NCBI GenBank assembly: GCA_029706075.1
Contig: JAINUG010000055.1
Span: forward strand, 3,845,399 to 3,909,398
Length of the DNA: 64,000 nt
Direction of reading: 5' to 3'
Source: Aldrovandia affinis
Lineage: Eukaryota; Chordata; Actinopteri; Notacanthiformes; Halosauridae
Shown here: one piece after another, positions 1 through 12,138 of the stretch
How positions within the stretch are numbered: position 1 is the stretch's first letter
Layout of the letters: each line of letters starts with the position of its first letter
Position numbers and translations under genes: made by a program
The notes under the pieces: generated by a model
What the model was told of the DNA's origin: nothing
Databases searched by the model: none
The model's input: the letters and a program-made list of their open reading frames with translations, nothing else

Positions 1-94
1 CTTATCCAGAGTGGCTTACAGTTTACATTCCTTTACATACAATCCATTTATACAGCTGGACATTTACTGAAGCCATTCAAGTTAAGTACCTTGC
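1..94 (-). mobile_element. V-SINE 3' part, cut by the window edge
   Basis: Read on the minus strand this matches the 3' two-thirds of the tRNA-derived SINEs at 19159-19380 and 43474-43701. It has the end of the conserved core (AGCAAGGTACTTAAC-like), the 'ccagctgtataaatggattg' segment, then the L2-type tail 'gtaagCCACTCTGGATAAG'. The tRNA-like head is missing on the right and the tail runs off the window. It is a non-coding retroposon copy. Confidence 0.85.
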
Positions 95-784
95 TTCTTT
101 TATTATTGTACACTGGGTAGGTCTTTGACGGTGGGGTCCACGCCAACAAGTGTTGTTTGTGCCAATGCCTTGTTATGCTAATCCAATGAAATCAGTCATG
201 TCCTCCAAAGGTCTGCCAGAATGAAACGTAATCACCCATATTAAGTCATATTTGTGTGTCAGCCGATGTTAATGGGTTCCCAGATTTCACCAACACAGAC
301 TGCTAAGATGTGCATGTTTGTATTTAGTCAACTAAATGTCCAGGTATCAGGGATGTGTGAGTGTCTACCTTCTCGTGTGTGTGTGCACATGTGTGTGCGC
401 GTGTGTTTGTATTCATGGACATGCATCTCCTTGGGCACGAGTGCATGGCTTTCACAGGTGAAGGTATTGGCGGTATTTGTATTTATTTATTCATTGGTGT
501 ATGATAATGTGAAGGAAACACAAATCATGGAGAATTGAATGAGCCATACCCAGTTCCTGTATATAAAACAAGTGCTGCTTCTTATTTTTTTTAACCCACA
601 ATACAGTCACTGCAAGATTCTTATCAAAACATCGGCGGTCTTCTGATTCAGCACATTTTCAGGGATAAGATGCCATGACTCATTGTCATTTTACTTTACA
701 CAGTTAAATAAAAGATGCTCACGTGTGTTCACATGCAGTATACCATTAGAGCACTTCTTCTGCATGTTTTTTGAGCGTTGTGTG
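95..784. other. Unique sequence, no gene recognised
   Basis: AT-rich sequence with a short degenerate TG-rich patch near 376-412. The open frames show no domain or motif. Nothing else is recognised. Confidence 0.5.
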
Positions 785-1205
785 CAGTTCTGGGCACCAC
801 ACTATAAGAAAGAGATAGAAGCTATTGAAAAAAAGTACAAAGAATGCCAGTATGACAGTGTAAACGTTACGAGGAAAGGCGTAAGGCACTTCATCTATTA
901 AAGTTTAGTAAACAGGGACTGAATTGAGGTTTTTACATTCAAAAAAGGGATTAAGAAAGTGAACTACCAAAGATTTTTGAGATTGAGTTCAGGCAGCAGA
1001 ACCAGAGGGCAGAGGTGGAAATGAATGAAAGGTGAATTCCACACAGATATCAAGAGGTATTTTTTTTTTTTTTACACTGATAATCTAGTAGAAGCAGAGA
1101 CAATTGGTTTATTCAAGACCAGGCTGGATGCAATACTGGATATTCTTTGTAGGTAAATGATTAGCCTAGGTGGGCCGAATGGCCTGCATCCAGCATCCTG
1201 CATCC
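785..1205 (+). mobile_element. Decayed CR1/L2-type LINE, C-terminal coding end and 3' UTR
   Basis: The plus strand reads V-Q-F-W-A-P-H-Y-K-K-E-I-E-A-I-E-K near 790-835. This is a hallmark of the C-terminal end of vertebrate CR1/L2-type LINE ORF2. A frame resembling 'IEVF..KKGI.KV' and 'SRTRGQRWK' follows at about 925-1020. The end 'gggccgaatggcctgcatcc' (about 1170) resembles the CR1-type 3' UTR. The frame is broken by stops, shifts and a poly-T insertion near 1063. A minus-strand relative of the same 3' UTR lies near 53010-53150. Family level is reasonably sure, exact family is not. Confidence 0.65.
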
Positions 1206-2334
1206 TGTGATCAGTTTTTAAGTTCTGAAGAAACAGTAGTAATAGCAGACATCACTCCAGAAATAAGGGTTTGAATAGAATTCTGCCCACTCATGAAACT
1301 CAATGAATATGTCCGCTTAGAGAGATGCGAATACGTTCTAAGAAAGAGGGTATAGAAAGTTGAAAATAAAGTATCTTAAATGGGTTATTCATATCCTGCA
1401 GCAACATAGATGTGAGTTCAAACAATTGCACTCTGTGATACAATTTGTTTCTCATAATCGAGCCTTCTTTCGCAATTTAATTGTTTTTTGATGGGGATTA
1501 CTCATGCAAATGAGCTTTGATCAGACTGCAGATCCCGTAATCTGCTTTGACTTTTCTGTAGAGAGCTCGGGATGTGCCCCTTTTAGAAACAGAGGAACAT
1601 AAACATAAATAATTATACGTGTGCCTGCTTGCTGCTCAGGCACGTATTTGGTGATTTCAGCTGCAGATTTGACAAATACTTGAAATGGAATGGAATTTTG
1701 GAACAACTCTCCTCTCCGGGCTGCATTGTTTTGTTTAGTTTGGGGGTTTTTTTTTGGTCCTGTGTATGTATGTACAAAATCTTTCATAAGTGTTGATTTC
1801 TGAATCCCGTCAGGGTCCACCTCCCTTGTTTGGCTGAAGTTTGGATGTTATTTATTTTTAAGTGTGCTCTCGGAGGCTGTTATGCCAAAGTTATATTATA
1901 GTATGATATCCGTACGCAGTGGCCCTTGGCAGGCAAACTGGGTACCTTCCTCTTTGGGCAAAGACAATTTCATGTATCTCTGCCTGTGGGACTGATGGGA
2001 CAGAAATATTTTCTACATTTTGTATCTCGTCAAACTTTTTTTACGGCCCTCCTTTCTGAAACTGAACGAGCTAATTAGACTTGACATAGTGGCACAGTCA
2101 ATTAAAGTTCTGTCTTCAGTTTTTACCCAGTGGGTCATATGGAGCTGACAAGATTCTTTCCACTGTGATGAAGCAGACAGGATTTCAAATCGTTTGTATC
2201 ACAAAGGATGAAATCGCATCGGACAGAATATAATTCATCCCATAGCTCTGTACTGACCAGATTGGATGACCACACACATGTTCTAGAGACATAAAAGGAT
2301 GATCCAAGGAAACAGGATGCATCTTAGCTCAATT
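1206..2334. other. Unique AT-rich sequence
   Basis: No domain-bearing frame, RNA gene or repeat family recognised. The small open frames look random. A regulatory role cannot be judged without comparison to other species. Confidence 0.4.
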
Positions 2335-2489
2335 TGGAGTATCATAGCAAAGGGTCTGAATACTTATGTAAATGACATATTTCAGTTTTTTACTTGGAAT
2401 ACATTTGCAACAATTTCTTTGTCATTATGGGGTATTGTGTGTAGATTGATGGCAAAAAAGTATATTTAATCCATTATAAATTAAATATA
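2335..2489 (+). mobile_element. Tc1-type terminal inverted repeat, left half (split)
   Basis: The sequence 'caaagggtctgaatactta', followed by 'tcattatggggtattgtgtg' and 'ttaatccatt', is the conserved end region of a fish Tc1 transposon. It stops at the TA (2488-2489) where the element at 2490-4076 begins. The rest of the same end ('aagtgaaggggcctgaatac') resumes at 4077. The second Tc1 therefore inserted into this one. Confidence 0.7.
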
Positions 2490-4076
2490 CAGTGAGCACC
2501 TTAATTCATTGGACAGTGACACATTTTTTGTTATTTTGGTTCTGTACTCTAGCACTTTGAGATTGAAAGGATACAATGACAAGGTTGAAGTGCAGTCTGT
2601 CAGCTTTAATTTGAGGGTATTTTCATCCATATCGGATGAACCATTGAGAAATTATATAACCTTTTGTACATAGTCCCCCCCATTTTCAGACACGATAATT
2701 CATTGGACAGTTTAACATAATGTAGAATAAAATAATCATTTTTTGTATTTGGTCGCATAAACTTTGCATGCAATGACTGCTTGAAGTCTGCGACGCATAG
2801 ACATCACCAGACGCTGGGTATCTTCCCTGGTGATGCTCTGCCATGCCTGTACTGCAGCCATCTTCAGTTCCTGCTTGTTTCGGGGACTTTTTGCCTTCAG
2901 TCTCCTCTTCAGCATGTAAAATGCATATTCAATTGGATTCAGATCCAGTGATTGACTCGGCCAGTCAAGGATTTTCCACTTTTTGGCCATCAAAAACCCC
3001 TTCGTTGCTATAGCAGTATGTTTCGGGTCATTGTCTTATTGCATGATGAAGTGCCGTCCAATGAGTTTGGAGGCATTTGGTTTTATCTGAGCAGATAAAA
3101 TATTTCTGTAGACTTCAGAATTCATTGTTCTACTTCTGTCTGCAGTCACATCATCGATGAAGACAAGCCCAAACCATAACACCCCCTCCACCATGTTTCA
3201 CGGATGAGGTGGTATGCTTTGGATCATGGCCATTTCCTTTTTTTCTCCACACTTTCCTCTTTCCATCACTCTGGTACATGTTAATCTTTGTCCCATCTGT
3301 CCACAAGACTTCATTCCAGAACTCTTGGGGCTCTTTTAGGTGCTTTTTAGCAAACTGTAATCTCACCTTTCTGTTCTTCAGGCTTATCAGTGGTTTGCAT
3401 CTTGTAGTGTACCCTCTGTAGTCCTGATGGTGTAGTCTTCTACGTATGGTAGACTTTGACACATCTACACCTGCATCCAGCAGAGTGTTTTTGATCTGTT
3501 GGGCTGTTGTCAGGGGGGCTTTCTTCACCATAGAGAGTATTCATCCACTATAGTGGTCTTCCTCGGCCTACCGGGTCTTTTGACATAATTGAGTTCACCA
3601 GTTGTTTTTTTCTTGTTAATGATGAACCAAACTGTTGACTTGGGCATGCCCAGGGTTTTTGCAATGTTCCTGATTGATTGATTTTCATTTCTGAGCCTTA
3701 TGATGGCCAGCTTAATTTGCATCGACACTGCTATCTTCCTCATGTTGTCACACTCCAACAACAATCTCCAAAGGCAATTGCAAAGTCTAGAATCAAGACT
3801 AGACATCAACAGCTCTCTTCTGCATTCACTAAAGACACTAACGAAACACATCTGTGAAGACAATTCAACAAATACTTGTAGTACCTTAAAATAGGGGGAC
3901 CATGTACAAAAGGTGCTGTCATTTCTAAATGGTTCATCCGATATGGATGAAAATACCCTCAAATTAAAGCTGACAGTCTGCACTTGTCATTGTATCCTTT
4001 CAAACTCAAAGTGCTAGAGTACAGAACCAAGATATAAAAAAATGTGTCACTGTCCAATGAATTATGGTGCTCACTG
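2490..4076 (-). mobile_element. Tc1-like DNA transposon, 1.59 kb, with long inverted ends
   Basis: The element is bounded by TA dinucleotides (2488-2489 and 4077-4078). It has terminal inverted repeats of about 160-170 bp: the left starts CAGTGAGCACCTTAATTCAT and the right ends with its complement. Shared inner blocks include 'gtatcctttcaaactcaaag' and 'ggatgaaaataccctcaaa'. The transposase lies between them on the minus strand and is defective. Length and layout are normal for a nearly full-length Tc1 element. It sits inside the end of another Tc1 copy. Confidence 0.92.
2736..3743 (-). pseudogene. Tc1-like transposase pseudogene (DDE)
   Basis: A cut-and-paste transposase that would bind the inverted repeats and integrate at TA. 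The start chosen is the ATG at 3743-3741 (M-R-K-I-A-V-S). The helix-turn-helix region follows (I-R-N-I-A-K-T-L-G-M-P-K-S-T-V), then a GRPRKT hook. In another frame come the second helix-turn-helix part and the first catalytic D in W-T-D-G-T-K (about 3265). The second D lies in D-N-D-P-K-H after an in-frame stop, and the E in L-D-L-N-P-I-E-Y (about 2930). At least one frameshift near 3535 and one or more stops in the middle show that it is inactive. Related but distinct from the fragment at 28433-29256. Confidence 0.9.
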
Positions 4077-4138
4077 TATAACACAACAAAGGGTGGAAAA
4101 AGTGAAGGGGCCTGAATACTTTCCGAAGCCACTATATA
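4077..4138 (+). mobile_element. Tc1-type terminal inverted repeat, right half (split)
   Basis: 'gtggaaaaagtgaaggggcc' followed by 'tgaatactttccgaagccac' and TATA is the outer part of the Tc1 end begun at 2335-2489. A second isolated copy lies at 22935-22981. Confidence 0.7.
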
Positions 4139-4140
4139 TA

Positions 4141-4686
4141 CAGTACCAGTCAAAAGTTTGAGTACACCTGCTGGAAACTAGGTCATAATTGACAATGTTT
4201 TACATCGTATAAGTTTCTGTAAATACTTGAAAATGACAAAAAACACATGTAACAATAAACAAAAGGAACATCAAAGCAATGTTCAAGAAAATTTGCTTGA
4301 AAATTAAATCTTTGATTCCACAAAATAGTTACCATTTGCCTTGATAACAGCCTCACAAACATGGGCCATTCGGTTAATAGGTTTCAGCAGGAAATCACCC
4401 GACATGTCTTCCCAGTTCTCCTGCAGCAATTGCCAGAGACACCTGTGTGTTGCTTTGCTTTGACTCTTCTGTCCAGTTCATCCCATACAAGTTCTGTGGG
4501 ATTGAGGTCTGGACACTGGGCAGGCCAGGTCATTAGTTTGAGTTGTCCTTCACGTTCCTCCTTCACCCGGTAGTTCTTGCACAACTTTAAGGTGTGTTTC
4601 TGGTCGTTATCTTGCTGAAGAATGAAGGAGTGCCTGATTAGCCGTAATCCAGAGGGAAGGTGTACTCAAACTTTTGACTGGTACTG
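4141..4686 (-). mobile_element. Tc1-type deletion derivative, family A, copy 1
   Basis: Inverted ends CAGTACCAGTCAAAAGTTTG (left) and its complement (right) are flanked by TA on both sides. At only 546 bp it keeps one transposase piece on the minus strand. About 66 residues (4584-4384) include W-P-A-Q-C-P-D-L-N-P-T-E, the region around the catalytic E. The N-terminus and first two catalytic residues are deleted, so it is non-autonomous. A second copy with the same ends and a similar internal deletion lies at 46039-46537. Confidence 0.9.
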
Positions 4687-6009
4687 TATGACTGTGTTTA
4701 AAATAAATATTCAATTAGTTTAGTGTAATTCCCTCTGACCCACAGGCCAACCACATGTCAAACAACCAGAGACTGGGACACATTCACTGGGACACATTTC
4801 TGAAATACTGCTCTTGTGAAGTACCACGTGGTAACACTAAAACAACTCCTGTATAGAAGAACATTATATGCAATCCGTAACACAATTCATAATGAATATT
4901 TGTATTTCTCATATCACTCTCCATATGGCTCTTTACAACGTAACACACTGTGTTGGCTCCCGAGACCTGAAGTTTGAAATATTCTCCTACAGAGCGTCTG
5001 CTGGATGCGCCCTGACACAGAGGAAGCCACTAAAAGCAATAGCTTTTAGATGCGGTGGGAGAAAGTGCTGCAGTTTATTACCGAAATGTCACTCTATTGA
5101 TAGAAGACTGCTCACCGAGGACACAGTGGGAGGGGGGCATAGATGCTGTCTCTCTTATGGGCCTCCGTTAATCTGTTTAGCTAGCTCCCAGGACTGGGCA
5201 GGTTGAGTTAATACAGCATCGGGGAGCTGACTGGATACTGTCGATGGCTCGGTGAGGCTTTGGGACCTCAGCTGCCCAGGAGCGTGTCATGGCGGCCCAG
5301 CCTCTTCACAAGCCTCTGATTGCGTCAGGCTCCAGCCACTGAGGGCCGCCACGTCCCGCGTGGATCCTGATGCGCTCCTGCACTTCAGCGCTTCATTTGT
5401 GGCTCTGCTTTCGGTTGGATAACGAGTCCATGAAACCTTGTTTCCAAATTCCTGAATTGGCTGCTCCAGGACTTGGGTTGGACACGTCCGTCTCTTGCCT
5501 CTGCCGCCGACGTGAACCCACTCTGCAGGATGTCGATTGGACAGGCAAGCTTGGTCTTTTACCACCGTGTGAAACGTTGGCTCATATTTCTGGGATTTCA
5601 CTCCCTTTACCCAAATGTTTTTCACAACAATCAAGTCCTGGCTAAAACTTGGCTTAAAACTAATCATTACTGTATTTGAGCTCATGTTCTTTTTTTTGTT
5701 TTTGTCGTATCATGTATGGTTGTTGTTGCTTTTGTTGTTTTCAACAACAGCATTGTATATGTACTGATTTTAAACTGTAACAATATAATTGTATTATTTT
5801 ATTGATTGATTGAACTATCGATGCCCATCAAGGGACTGGTGTTGGAAATTATCTTCAGCTATATCCAATGCATCGGGCACTGCTTCTGCGGCTGTCAATG
5901 TACTCTGTGCTTGTCCCTTACACATAAACCAATAAATAAAATAAATAAATATTTCTCCTTGGTTTATACAGGGGATCTAGGCCCAAATGTGACATACATT
6001 AACCTAAAT
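4687..6009. other. Unique sequence; possible LINE tail near 5790-5960
   Basis: No supported gene. 5690-5760 is T/TTG-rich. The stretch 5860-5960, with 'tgtgcttgtcccttacacat' followed by an aataaa-rich end, resembles a non-LTR retrotransposon 3' end, but this is weak. The GC-richer part at 5000-5560 has open frames on both strands without recognisable domains. Confidence 0.35.
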
Positions 6010-6197
6010 CAGGGCTATTCAGTTCCAGGCCTGCAAGTATTTGCTCCAACCGCGACTACACCAACTGATTTCACTAATCAGTTGACCTCCTCGGTCCAGG
6101 AGGTGAGCTAATTAGTGAAATCAGGTGGCCTAGTGCGCGGTTGGAGCAAATGCCTGCAGAGACTGTGGCCCTCAAGGCCTGGAATTGAAAAGCCCTG
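6010..6197. mobile_element. Palindromic hAT-type MITE
   Basis: Ends CAGGGCTATTCAGTTCCAGG and the near-complement 'cctggaattgaaaagccctg' form a long inverted repeat. Inner arms also pair ('tttgctccaaccgcg' with 'cgcggttggagcaaa'). CAGGG ends with short length fit a non-autonomous hAT element. Flanking 8-mers (acctaaat / accgctag) no longer match beyond three bases, so the target duplication has decayed. Non-coding. Confidence 0.75.
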
Positions 6198-6695
6198 ACC
6201 GCTAGACCGTACTAAAATTATGTGAAATTGGCACATGAACTCAATATAAAAAAAAAAATCATATTGCACCTTCTAATAACTTGGTATGAGAGGTATGAAT
6301 TTGTAGATGTCTCATAATAAATCTATGAAATTCCAAAATGTAATTAGTATTTGTGCACACTTTATAATTTTCTAAAAGTGTAACTCTGTAAATGTAACTC
6401 ACTTTGGTTAGAGAGTAATAGATAATTATACCAGTTAGATGTTAGATGAGTTAGATTTCATCAAGCGGTGAAAACAACTCAGTAGCATTAAGTGCTAGAG
6501 GTGCTAATGGGACATAGGACATTCTCTGGGATCAGCAGGAGTGTTTTCAAATTTAACCAGCATCTATTAATTATTAATTATTATTAATTATTTTTAAATA
6601 TGTATTTGGTGTCTGCTTATAGGACATCATAGGACCCATGGGGTTATGAAGTATCCAGACAAAACAGAGAGAGAGAGTGAGCAAGAGATAGAAAG

Positions 6696-6726
<31 letters not shown>

Positions 6727-9700
6727 CAGAGAGACAGAGACCAGAGACCGGGGGCAGGAGACTGAGACAGAGACAATATTAAGCTGGATCTGCATTTAAG
6801 TGGAAATCAACATTTCAAATGTGCTTGCCAATTTAAGTCACAAGCACAACCGCCAAGCTGAGCACTGAGCATGGTGGTTCTGCAGTCCGCTTGCCTCCAG
6901 TGGGCTAATGTCTTCCCCCATGGGGGAAATAACTACATTTGTTTTTATACGTGGATGAATATGTTTCAAATGCAAGAGTGGGGCTGCAGGAGAGAGGAGT
7001 CCCGTTGAGTGACCTCCTCAGACTCCCTTCAGAACAGCAATGGAGGTTCAGAGGAATGACCCAGCAGGCTCCAGCTTACTGTTGCCTATCAGCCAGGGCA
7101 CAAGAAAACAACAATACACAGATGTTCCCTGAGCTTATTTTCCTTTCTCCAGAAATACAGCACTGCTGCATGGTTGTGGAGGGCTATTGAAAGTGTCTTC
7201 ATCCAAATCTGAAGGGGCAGAGCAAACTCTTGTTTGAGCAAATCTAATGCTAGAACAGTACAGTAATCCGCCCCCCATCCAACACCCCCGACTTTGTCTA
7301 TTTAGTAGGAACGCTGGCTGTCTCGGCTGAAAGATCCAGGCGATAGGTCAAAGGTCAGTAAATTAAAGGAGCAAGGAAGAAAAGAGCCAGTGCCTTCCGC
7401 TCCAGCTGTCTTTCTTTGTTTCTACATGCACCAATTTGTTGAATACATTAATTTCTGATATAGGTTAAAATGAAAAAGAACACTGCATTATGCATGCAAT
7501 GTCGTTGTGCATTATTCATAGTTGTTCATATACAAATATAAATACAAATGTAAAATATATATTACATGTAGCATGTAGGTCTCTGGGTGTTAAATGTATG
7601 TGTACAACCTACCTGTTCTTGTGTTTAGATGTGGCCGGACCATGCACGTGACAACAGAGAACTGACTTCCAGTCCGAATCATGAGAAAATACCTCAAATA
7701 CAAATTGTTTTTATAAACAGCATGCACACATTCAGTTGGATAAGAAGCTAACCATAGCTGAATGTCATCTTTCATCAAATACTGCTGATGGAGTACGTCT
7801 CGGCTGAAACGGGTTATAAAATTAGGGAGGTGCAATTAATAGCGCGCATCAGCTATGCATGCAGCAGCCGCACTCTTATCACCTCTCACGCTGCAGCAAG
7901 TGTGTTTAGCCCGTGCATTAATAACCAGATATGCACAATAACACTATGTGCCTGGGTCACAGCCACTGCCCATATTTCCACAGCTAATTTAAAGCTGAGG
8001 AGCTAGTTTCCACTTACCTGGCAAACGGGCCTACACATATCTTCAGTCAGGTCCTGCTAGGTTAATAAGCTAATTGACCTTCGGTGTTGAGACCACCCTG
8101 ACCCAGACCAATTCCTTTTCAAGAATACTATGATCTCACAGCGGGGGAGAAAAATATGGCAAAAAATATGGAAAGTAAAGCATTAGATAGCCCCTGACCT
8201 CACTGGGGTTTTTTTTTAAAGACAATTTTCTTTACGCTTACTTCAAACGGAGGCAAAATGGCTATTGATAGAACATTTTAAAAAGTTTATTTTCCACTAT
8301 CTGTCCAGACCAGTGAGAAAGGGTCACTTTTGAATGTTAATCTTTCTGTACCATGGGGTACTAATGAACAAAACGTTTTCGGGGAAAATGGATGGCCACC
8401 GGACTAAATGATCGGTCCCATGGACACATGGAATTTGATGTCAGATCGGTTCATAACAGTGAGGTCACTGTCAGTGTGGGATAGCGCGATAGTCTGCTGA
8501 AGGTGCTTTTCTTTACCAGGGCTAAGGTTACCCGGTCCCAACGGTCCAAATGCAGGTCAGCCAGGATGGTTTCGCAAGACATCGGGGAAAATTAATATTA
8601 GAACTAACAAAGAGAATGTTGAAGCAACTTTTTTTTTTTTGGGGGTGTGATGATGTGATAATATCCTTGATGTTATGACTTTATTTCAAATTTTGGACAT
8701 CTGGTCACCCCCCCATGGCGCCAATAACACTTCATTTATCATAGTGTCGTCATAGGGACTTTAGTTATTTCAAATGGCTATTTAATTAATTCAGTTGGTT
8801 CAATAGAGGTAAAATGGTTAACTATAAACTGAAACAAGCAGTCAAGGATGACAAGTTCAGAATAAAAGCCATTCTTTTTGTCACGGTTATTTCCTTTTAA
8901 TAGTTCACATATTACCATTTTTAGTCTGCTATCATAATTACATAATAATACGTATTGTCCTGCTGCTCTGCAAATATATAGAGGTGAGTACGCAACTCAA
9001 ATTCAAATAAAATATGATTTCCCGTCCACTAAATAGAATATTTTATACGGGACAGAGATAGACAGCACTGTATGCCAAACTGATCCTCTTTAAAAACCTA
9101 CATAAGGTTTTTGGAAGATGAATGTTTTACAAAAGTAAGCATAAAAGAGCTGATAACCTTGGACACCAGAGGCTTCACACACAGTCATGCTCACCTGAGG
9201 CTGATCAGCAATTAGCTCAGGTGTTGCCCATTGATTTGCCTTCTTTAGGCCTTCTATGAAAGCACAGCCCGCCATGCCTGGAGGAGGCCTTTGTTTTGGG
9301 GATGTGGAGTATTTTTTTATTTTTTCATTATTACCCTCAGGTACAGTATTTCATTTTTTATTGTGTTTTGTCCTGGCGGCCACCCTGCTACACCCCACTC
9401 ATTGGACTATTAGTGCAGACTGGGCCAGATCCCTCCTGTGGCTTCAGACAAAGCATTGGACCTGCTGTCTAAAAGGCAGCTTTTAAAAACTAGCAATAAG
9501 TCACACATCCTATCACAAGGAAGTTGCCAATGGCCTAGATAATATTTGGATACGTAATCAGACGTCAATGTAAATATTCATGAAAGACTAAAGCAGTGCG
9601 ATAAGGCCGTGTCGGACGTGATTAATAGCCACGGTCCATTACGTCTCCTCACTCTCACACTTCTGTTTCCTGTGAACCCTCTTGACGAATAACCTTACTT

Positions 9701-9867
9701 TTGTTCCAGATAATATGGCCATTTAACGAGAGTAAGATTGACACGGTGATCCAGGGTTTCCACTTGGCTTTTACAGACCTTTTCACATCATCTTCTTCAA
9801 TTTCCCAAAGACGCACGTTATCCTGGAGATACAGAACATGTCTGTACGTGTATGATAGTACGTGATG
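6198..9867. other. Mostly unique sequence
   Basis: No supported gene over 3.7 kb apart from a GATA microsatellite at 6667-6775. The part at 7770-8010 is compositionally complex and free of recognisable repeats. Such stretches are candidates for conserved non-coding DNA, but this is only a guess. Small open frames have no domains. Confidence 0.4.
6667..6775. repeat. (GA)n/(GATA)n microsatellite
   Basis: GA-rich sequence passes into seven or so GATA units (about 6697-6725), then GACAGA units. Confidence 0.95.
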
Positions 9868-9869
9868 TA

Positions 9870-10120
9870 CAGGTCACTGCCAAAGTAAAGGAAACACTTG
9901 AGTAAATGAAAGGTTCTGGCGACTCTGTTATGGTGTGGGGGGCATTTTCCTGAACATGAAAATGATTTGAACCATATGCCGTGGGCGTCTCAGTCACCAG
10001 ATCTCAACCTAATTGAACACTTATGGGAGATTCTGTAGCAGCACCTGAGACGGCATTTTCCACCACCATCAGGAAAACACCAAATGATGGAATTTCTCTT
10101 GGAAGAATGGTTGCATCCCT
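9870..10120 (+). mobile_element. Tc1/mariner-type element, family B, left part (split by LINE)
   Basis: It starts after TA with CAGGTCACTGCCAAAGTAAA, the family-B end, then encodes a transposase C-terminal piece. Near 9985-10030 'caccagatctcaacctaatt' translates to S-P-D-L-N-L-I-E-H, the catalytic E region. It breaks off in 'gcatccctccaatt' at about 10120. The remainder resumes at 15330 after the LINE. Non-autonomous: the N-terminal part is absent. Confidence 0.85.
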
Positions 10121-10149
10121 CCAATTATTGGTGATTCCATTTCATGAAA

Positions 10150-10562
10150 CGTGAGGATAGAGTCACCAGCGACCATAGTCCAATGTTTGCCTGGGGCCAG
10201 AGCTACCGACGTCAAGGCAAACTTAAAGGTGCTAGCTAAAAATAATGGTAAATATTTTAAAATTATGATCCACACTGGCACCAATGATGTTCGACATAGG
10301 CAGTCGGAGATCACTAAAAGTTATTTTGTTTTGGTGTGTAAGCTTGAAAAAACACTCAGTCAGGAAGTAATTATCTCTGGCCCTATCCCAGCCCATAGGA
10401 GTGACAAAGTCTACAGTCGCTGGCTGGCTAACTGGTGTACTGACAATGACTTGGGCTTCATAGACAATTAGCCTACGTTTTGGGGAAAGCCTGGCTTACT
10501 GAAGAGAGATGGGCTCCACCTGAGCTGGAGAGGTGCTCTTCTACTATCTAAAAACCTTTCCC
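10150..10562 (+). pseudogene. LINE ORF1 esterase (SGNH hydrolase-like) fragment
   Basis: CR1/L2-type LINEs often carry an SGNH-hydrolase domain in ORF1. Here the frame reads C-L-P-G-A-R-A-T-D-V, then I-H-T-G-T-N-D-V at about 10270 (the GTND block). After a stop at 10471, in another frame, comes K-R-D-G-L-H-L-S-W at about 10506, the block holding the catalytic D and H. The N-terminal block with the nucleophilic serine is not seen, consistent with 5' truncation. Frame breaks show it is not functional. Confidence 0.8.
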
Positions 10563-10573
10563 ATAGTCTAAAC

Positions 10574-10777
10574 CAGGGGTCTCCAATCTTATTCGAGAAG
10601 GGCCGGTGTGGGTGCAGGCTTTTGTTCTAGCCCAGCACTAAAACACCTCATTCAACTAATTCACCAATCATGGTCTACAATCAAGACCTTGATTAGTTTA
10701 ATCAGTTGTTTAGTGCTGGGCTAGAACAAAAGCCTGCACCCACACTGGCCCTTCTCGGATAAGATTGGAGACCCCTG
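10574..10777. mobile_element. hAT MITE, near-perfect palindrome, inserted in the LINE
   Basis: The ends CAGGGGTCTCCAATCTTAT and its complement bound a 204-bp element whose arms pair over almost their whole length ('gtgctgggctagaacaaaag' against its complement). An exact 8-bp direct repeat GTCTAAAC flanks it (10566-10573 and 10778-10785), the target duplication typical of hAT. It lies inside LINE ORF1 and so is younger than the LINE. No coding capacity. Confidence 0.97.
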
Positions 10778-10979
10778 GTCTAAACTCTCAAAATTAGTGA
10801 CCTTTCAGAGTGCTAGCCCGGCAGCAGACATTTGGTTCTAAACTACTGTTTGCTAGCTTCCAAAAACCTGTGACTAGTTTAGCTATTGAAACTGTGTCTG
10901 TCCCTCATTTTGGAAATTGTTTTAGAAATAGAAAGCTATGTGAGCCCACTGCCTGTCGTGGCATTTGTGTACATAATCT

Positions 10980-11960
10980 TATTTATATTAAAACCTCTCA
11001 GCCTGCTGTAAGTGTTGCCTGCAATAAGACATCTCTCAAATGTGGATTGTTAAATGTTAGATCACTTTCCCCCAAGGCGGTTCTTGTGAACGAACTAATC
11101 ACTGACCATAGTCTTGACCTGGTTAGTTTGACTGGCTTGACCTGGCTTAGGCTGACGAATACAGTGCACTTAATGAGAAATCTCCTGATGGGTATGCTAG
11201 CTGTGATTTATGTGACAAAATGTAGTTTCACACCTAAATGTCGGGATAAGTTATCCTCTTTTGAAGCACTTGTTATGCTTTCTGGATGGATAAAAGACAA
11301 AGTTACCCCAGTGCAATCCTTCCTCTTAATAACTATTTATAGAAAACCTGGACTGTATAATGTTTTTCTTTCGGAGTTTGCAGTTTTTAACAAGCTTGGC
11401 AACTATGGCAGATAAAGTTGTGATCATTGGAGATTTCAACATACATGTTGATAATGATAATGACTCTCTAGGATTGGCTTTTGCAGCTATTGTTGCTTTT
11501 AATTAAAACGTGTCTGAACCAACCCACTGCCACAATCATACCATAGATTTAGTGTTATCCTACGGTATCAATGTTGAGAATATCATTGTGTCTCCCCATA
11601 ATCCTGTACTATCGGATAACTTTTTGATTACTTTTGAAATTCAGGTAAGTATTCGTATTAAATCAGAACCTAGATACTATTCCAGCTGCTCTATTAATTC
11701 ATTGCCAGCTTTAAAATGGATAAACATACTTCCCGAGTCGTTATTATTAAGTCAGGATCCAAGCAATTTTTTAAATTGATCATCTGCAGACACATGGGGT
11801 AAATCATATTTTACGGAATACACTTGATGCTGTTGCACCCCTCAAGAGGAAAAAAAGCTGTCAGAAGAAACTTGCACCCTGGTTTACTGACCATACGCGT
11901 GCCCTTAGACAAGTTTCCCGGAAATTAGAACACAAACGACGCTTGACCAATTTAGAGGTT
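10980..11960 (+). pseudogene. LINE ORF2 apurinic endonuclease domain, decayed
   Basis: The endonuclease nicks the target site for target-primed reverse transcription. Recognisable blocks, in two frames: L-N-V-R-S-L-S-P-K-A (about 11050), a degraded 'ETWL'-like block (T-W-L-R, about 11140), V-I-I-G-D-F-N-I-H (about 11425), and H-T-I-D-L-V-L-S followed by L-S-D-N-F-L-I-T-F (about 11540-11640). A stop at 11413 separates the first part from the GDFN block and a further stop follows near 11505. The frame then continues with P-L-K-R-K-K-S near 11845. Inactive. Confidence 0.85.
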
Positions 11961-12138
11961 TTTTGCTCTGCTTGGAAGGACAACCTTGTAGAATACAAGC
12001 AGGCTCTTACTACAGCTAGGTCATCTTACTTCTCAAAATGAACTGACCAGAATAAAAACAACCCAAGACAAATAGTCCTCAGATTACAGCAGTTATCCTC
12101 CTAATTATAATTGTAATGACTTCATGAACTCATTTACT

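Noticed and set aside
5287-5685. 132-codon minus-strand frame in a GC-richer stretch
   Set aside because: No recognised domain, overlapping frames on the other strand, and no splice or promoter context.
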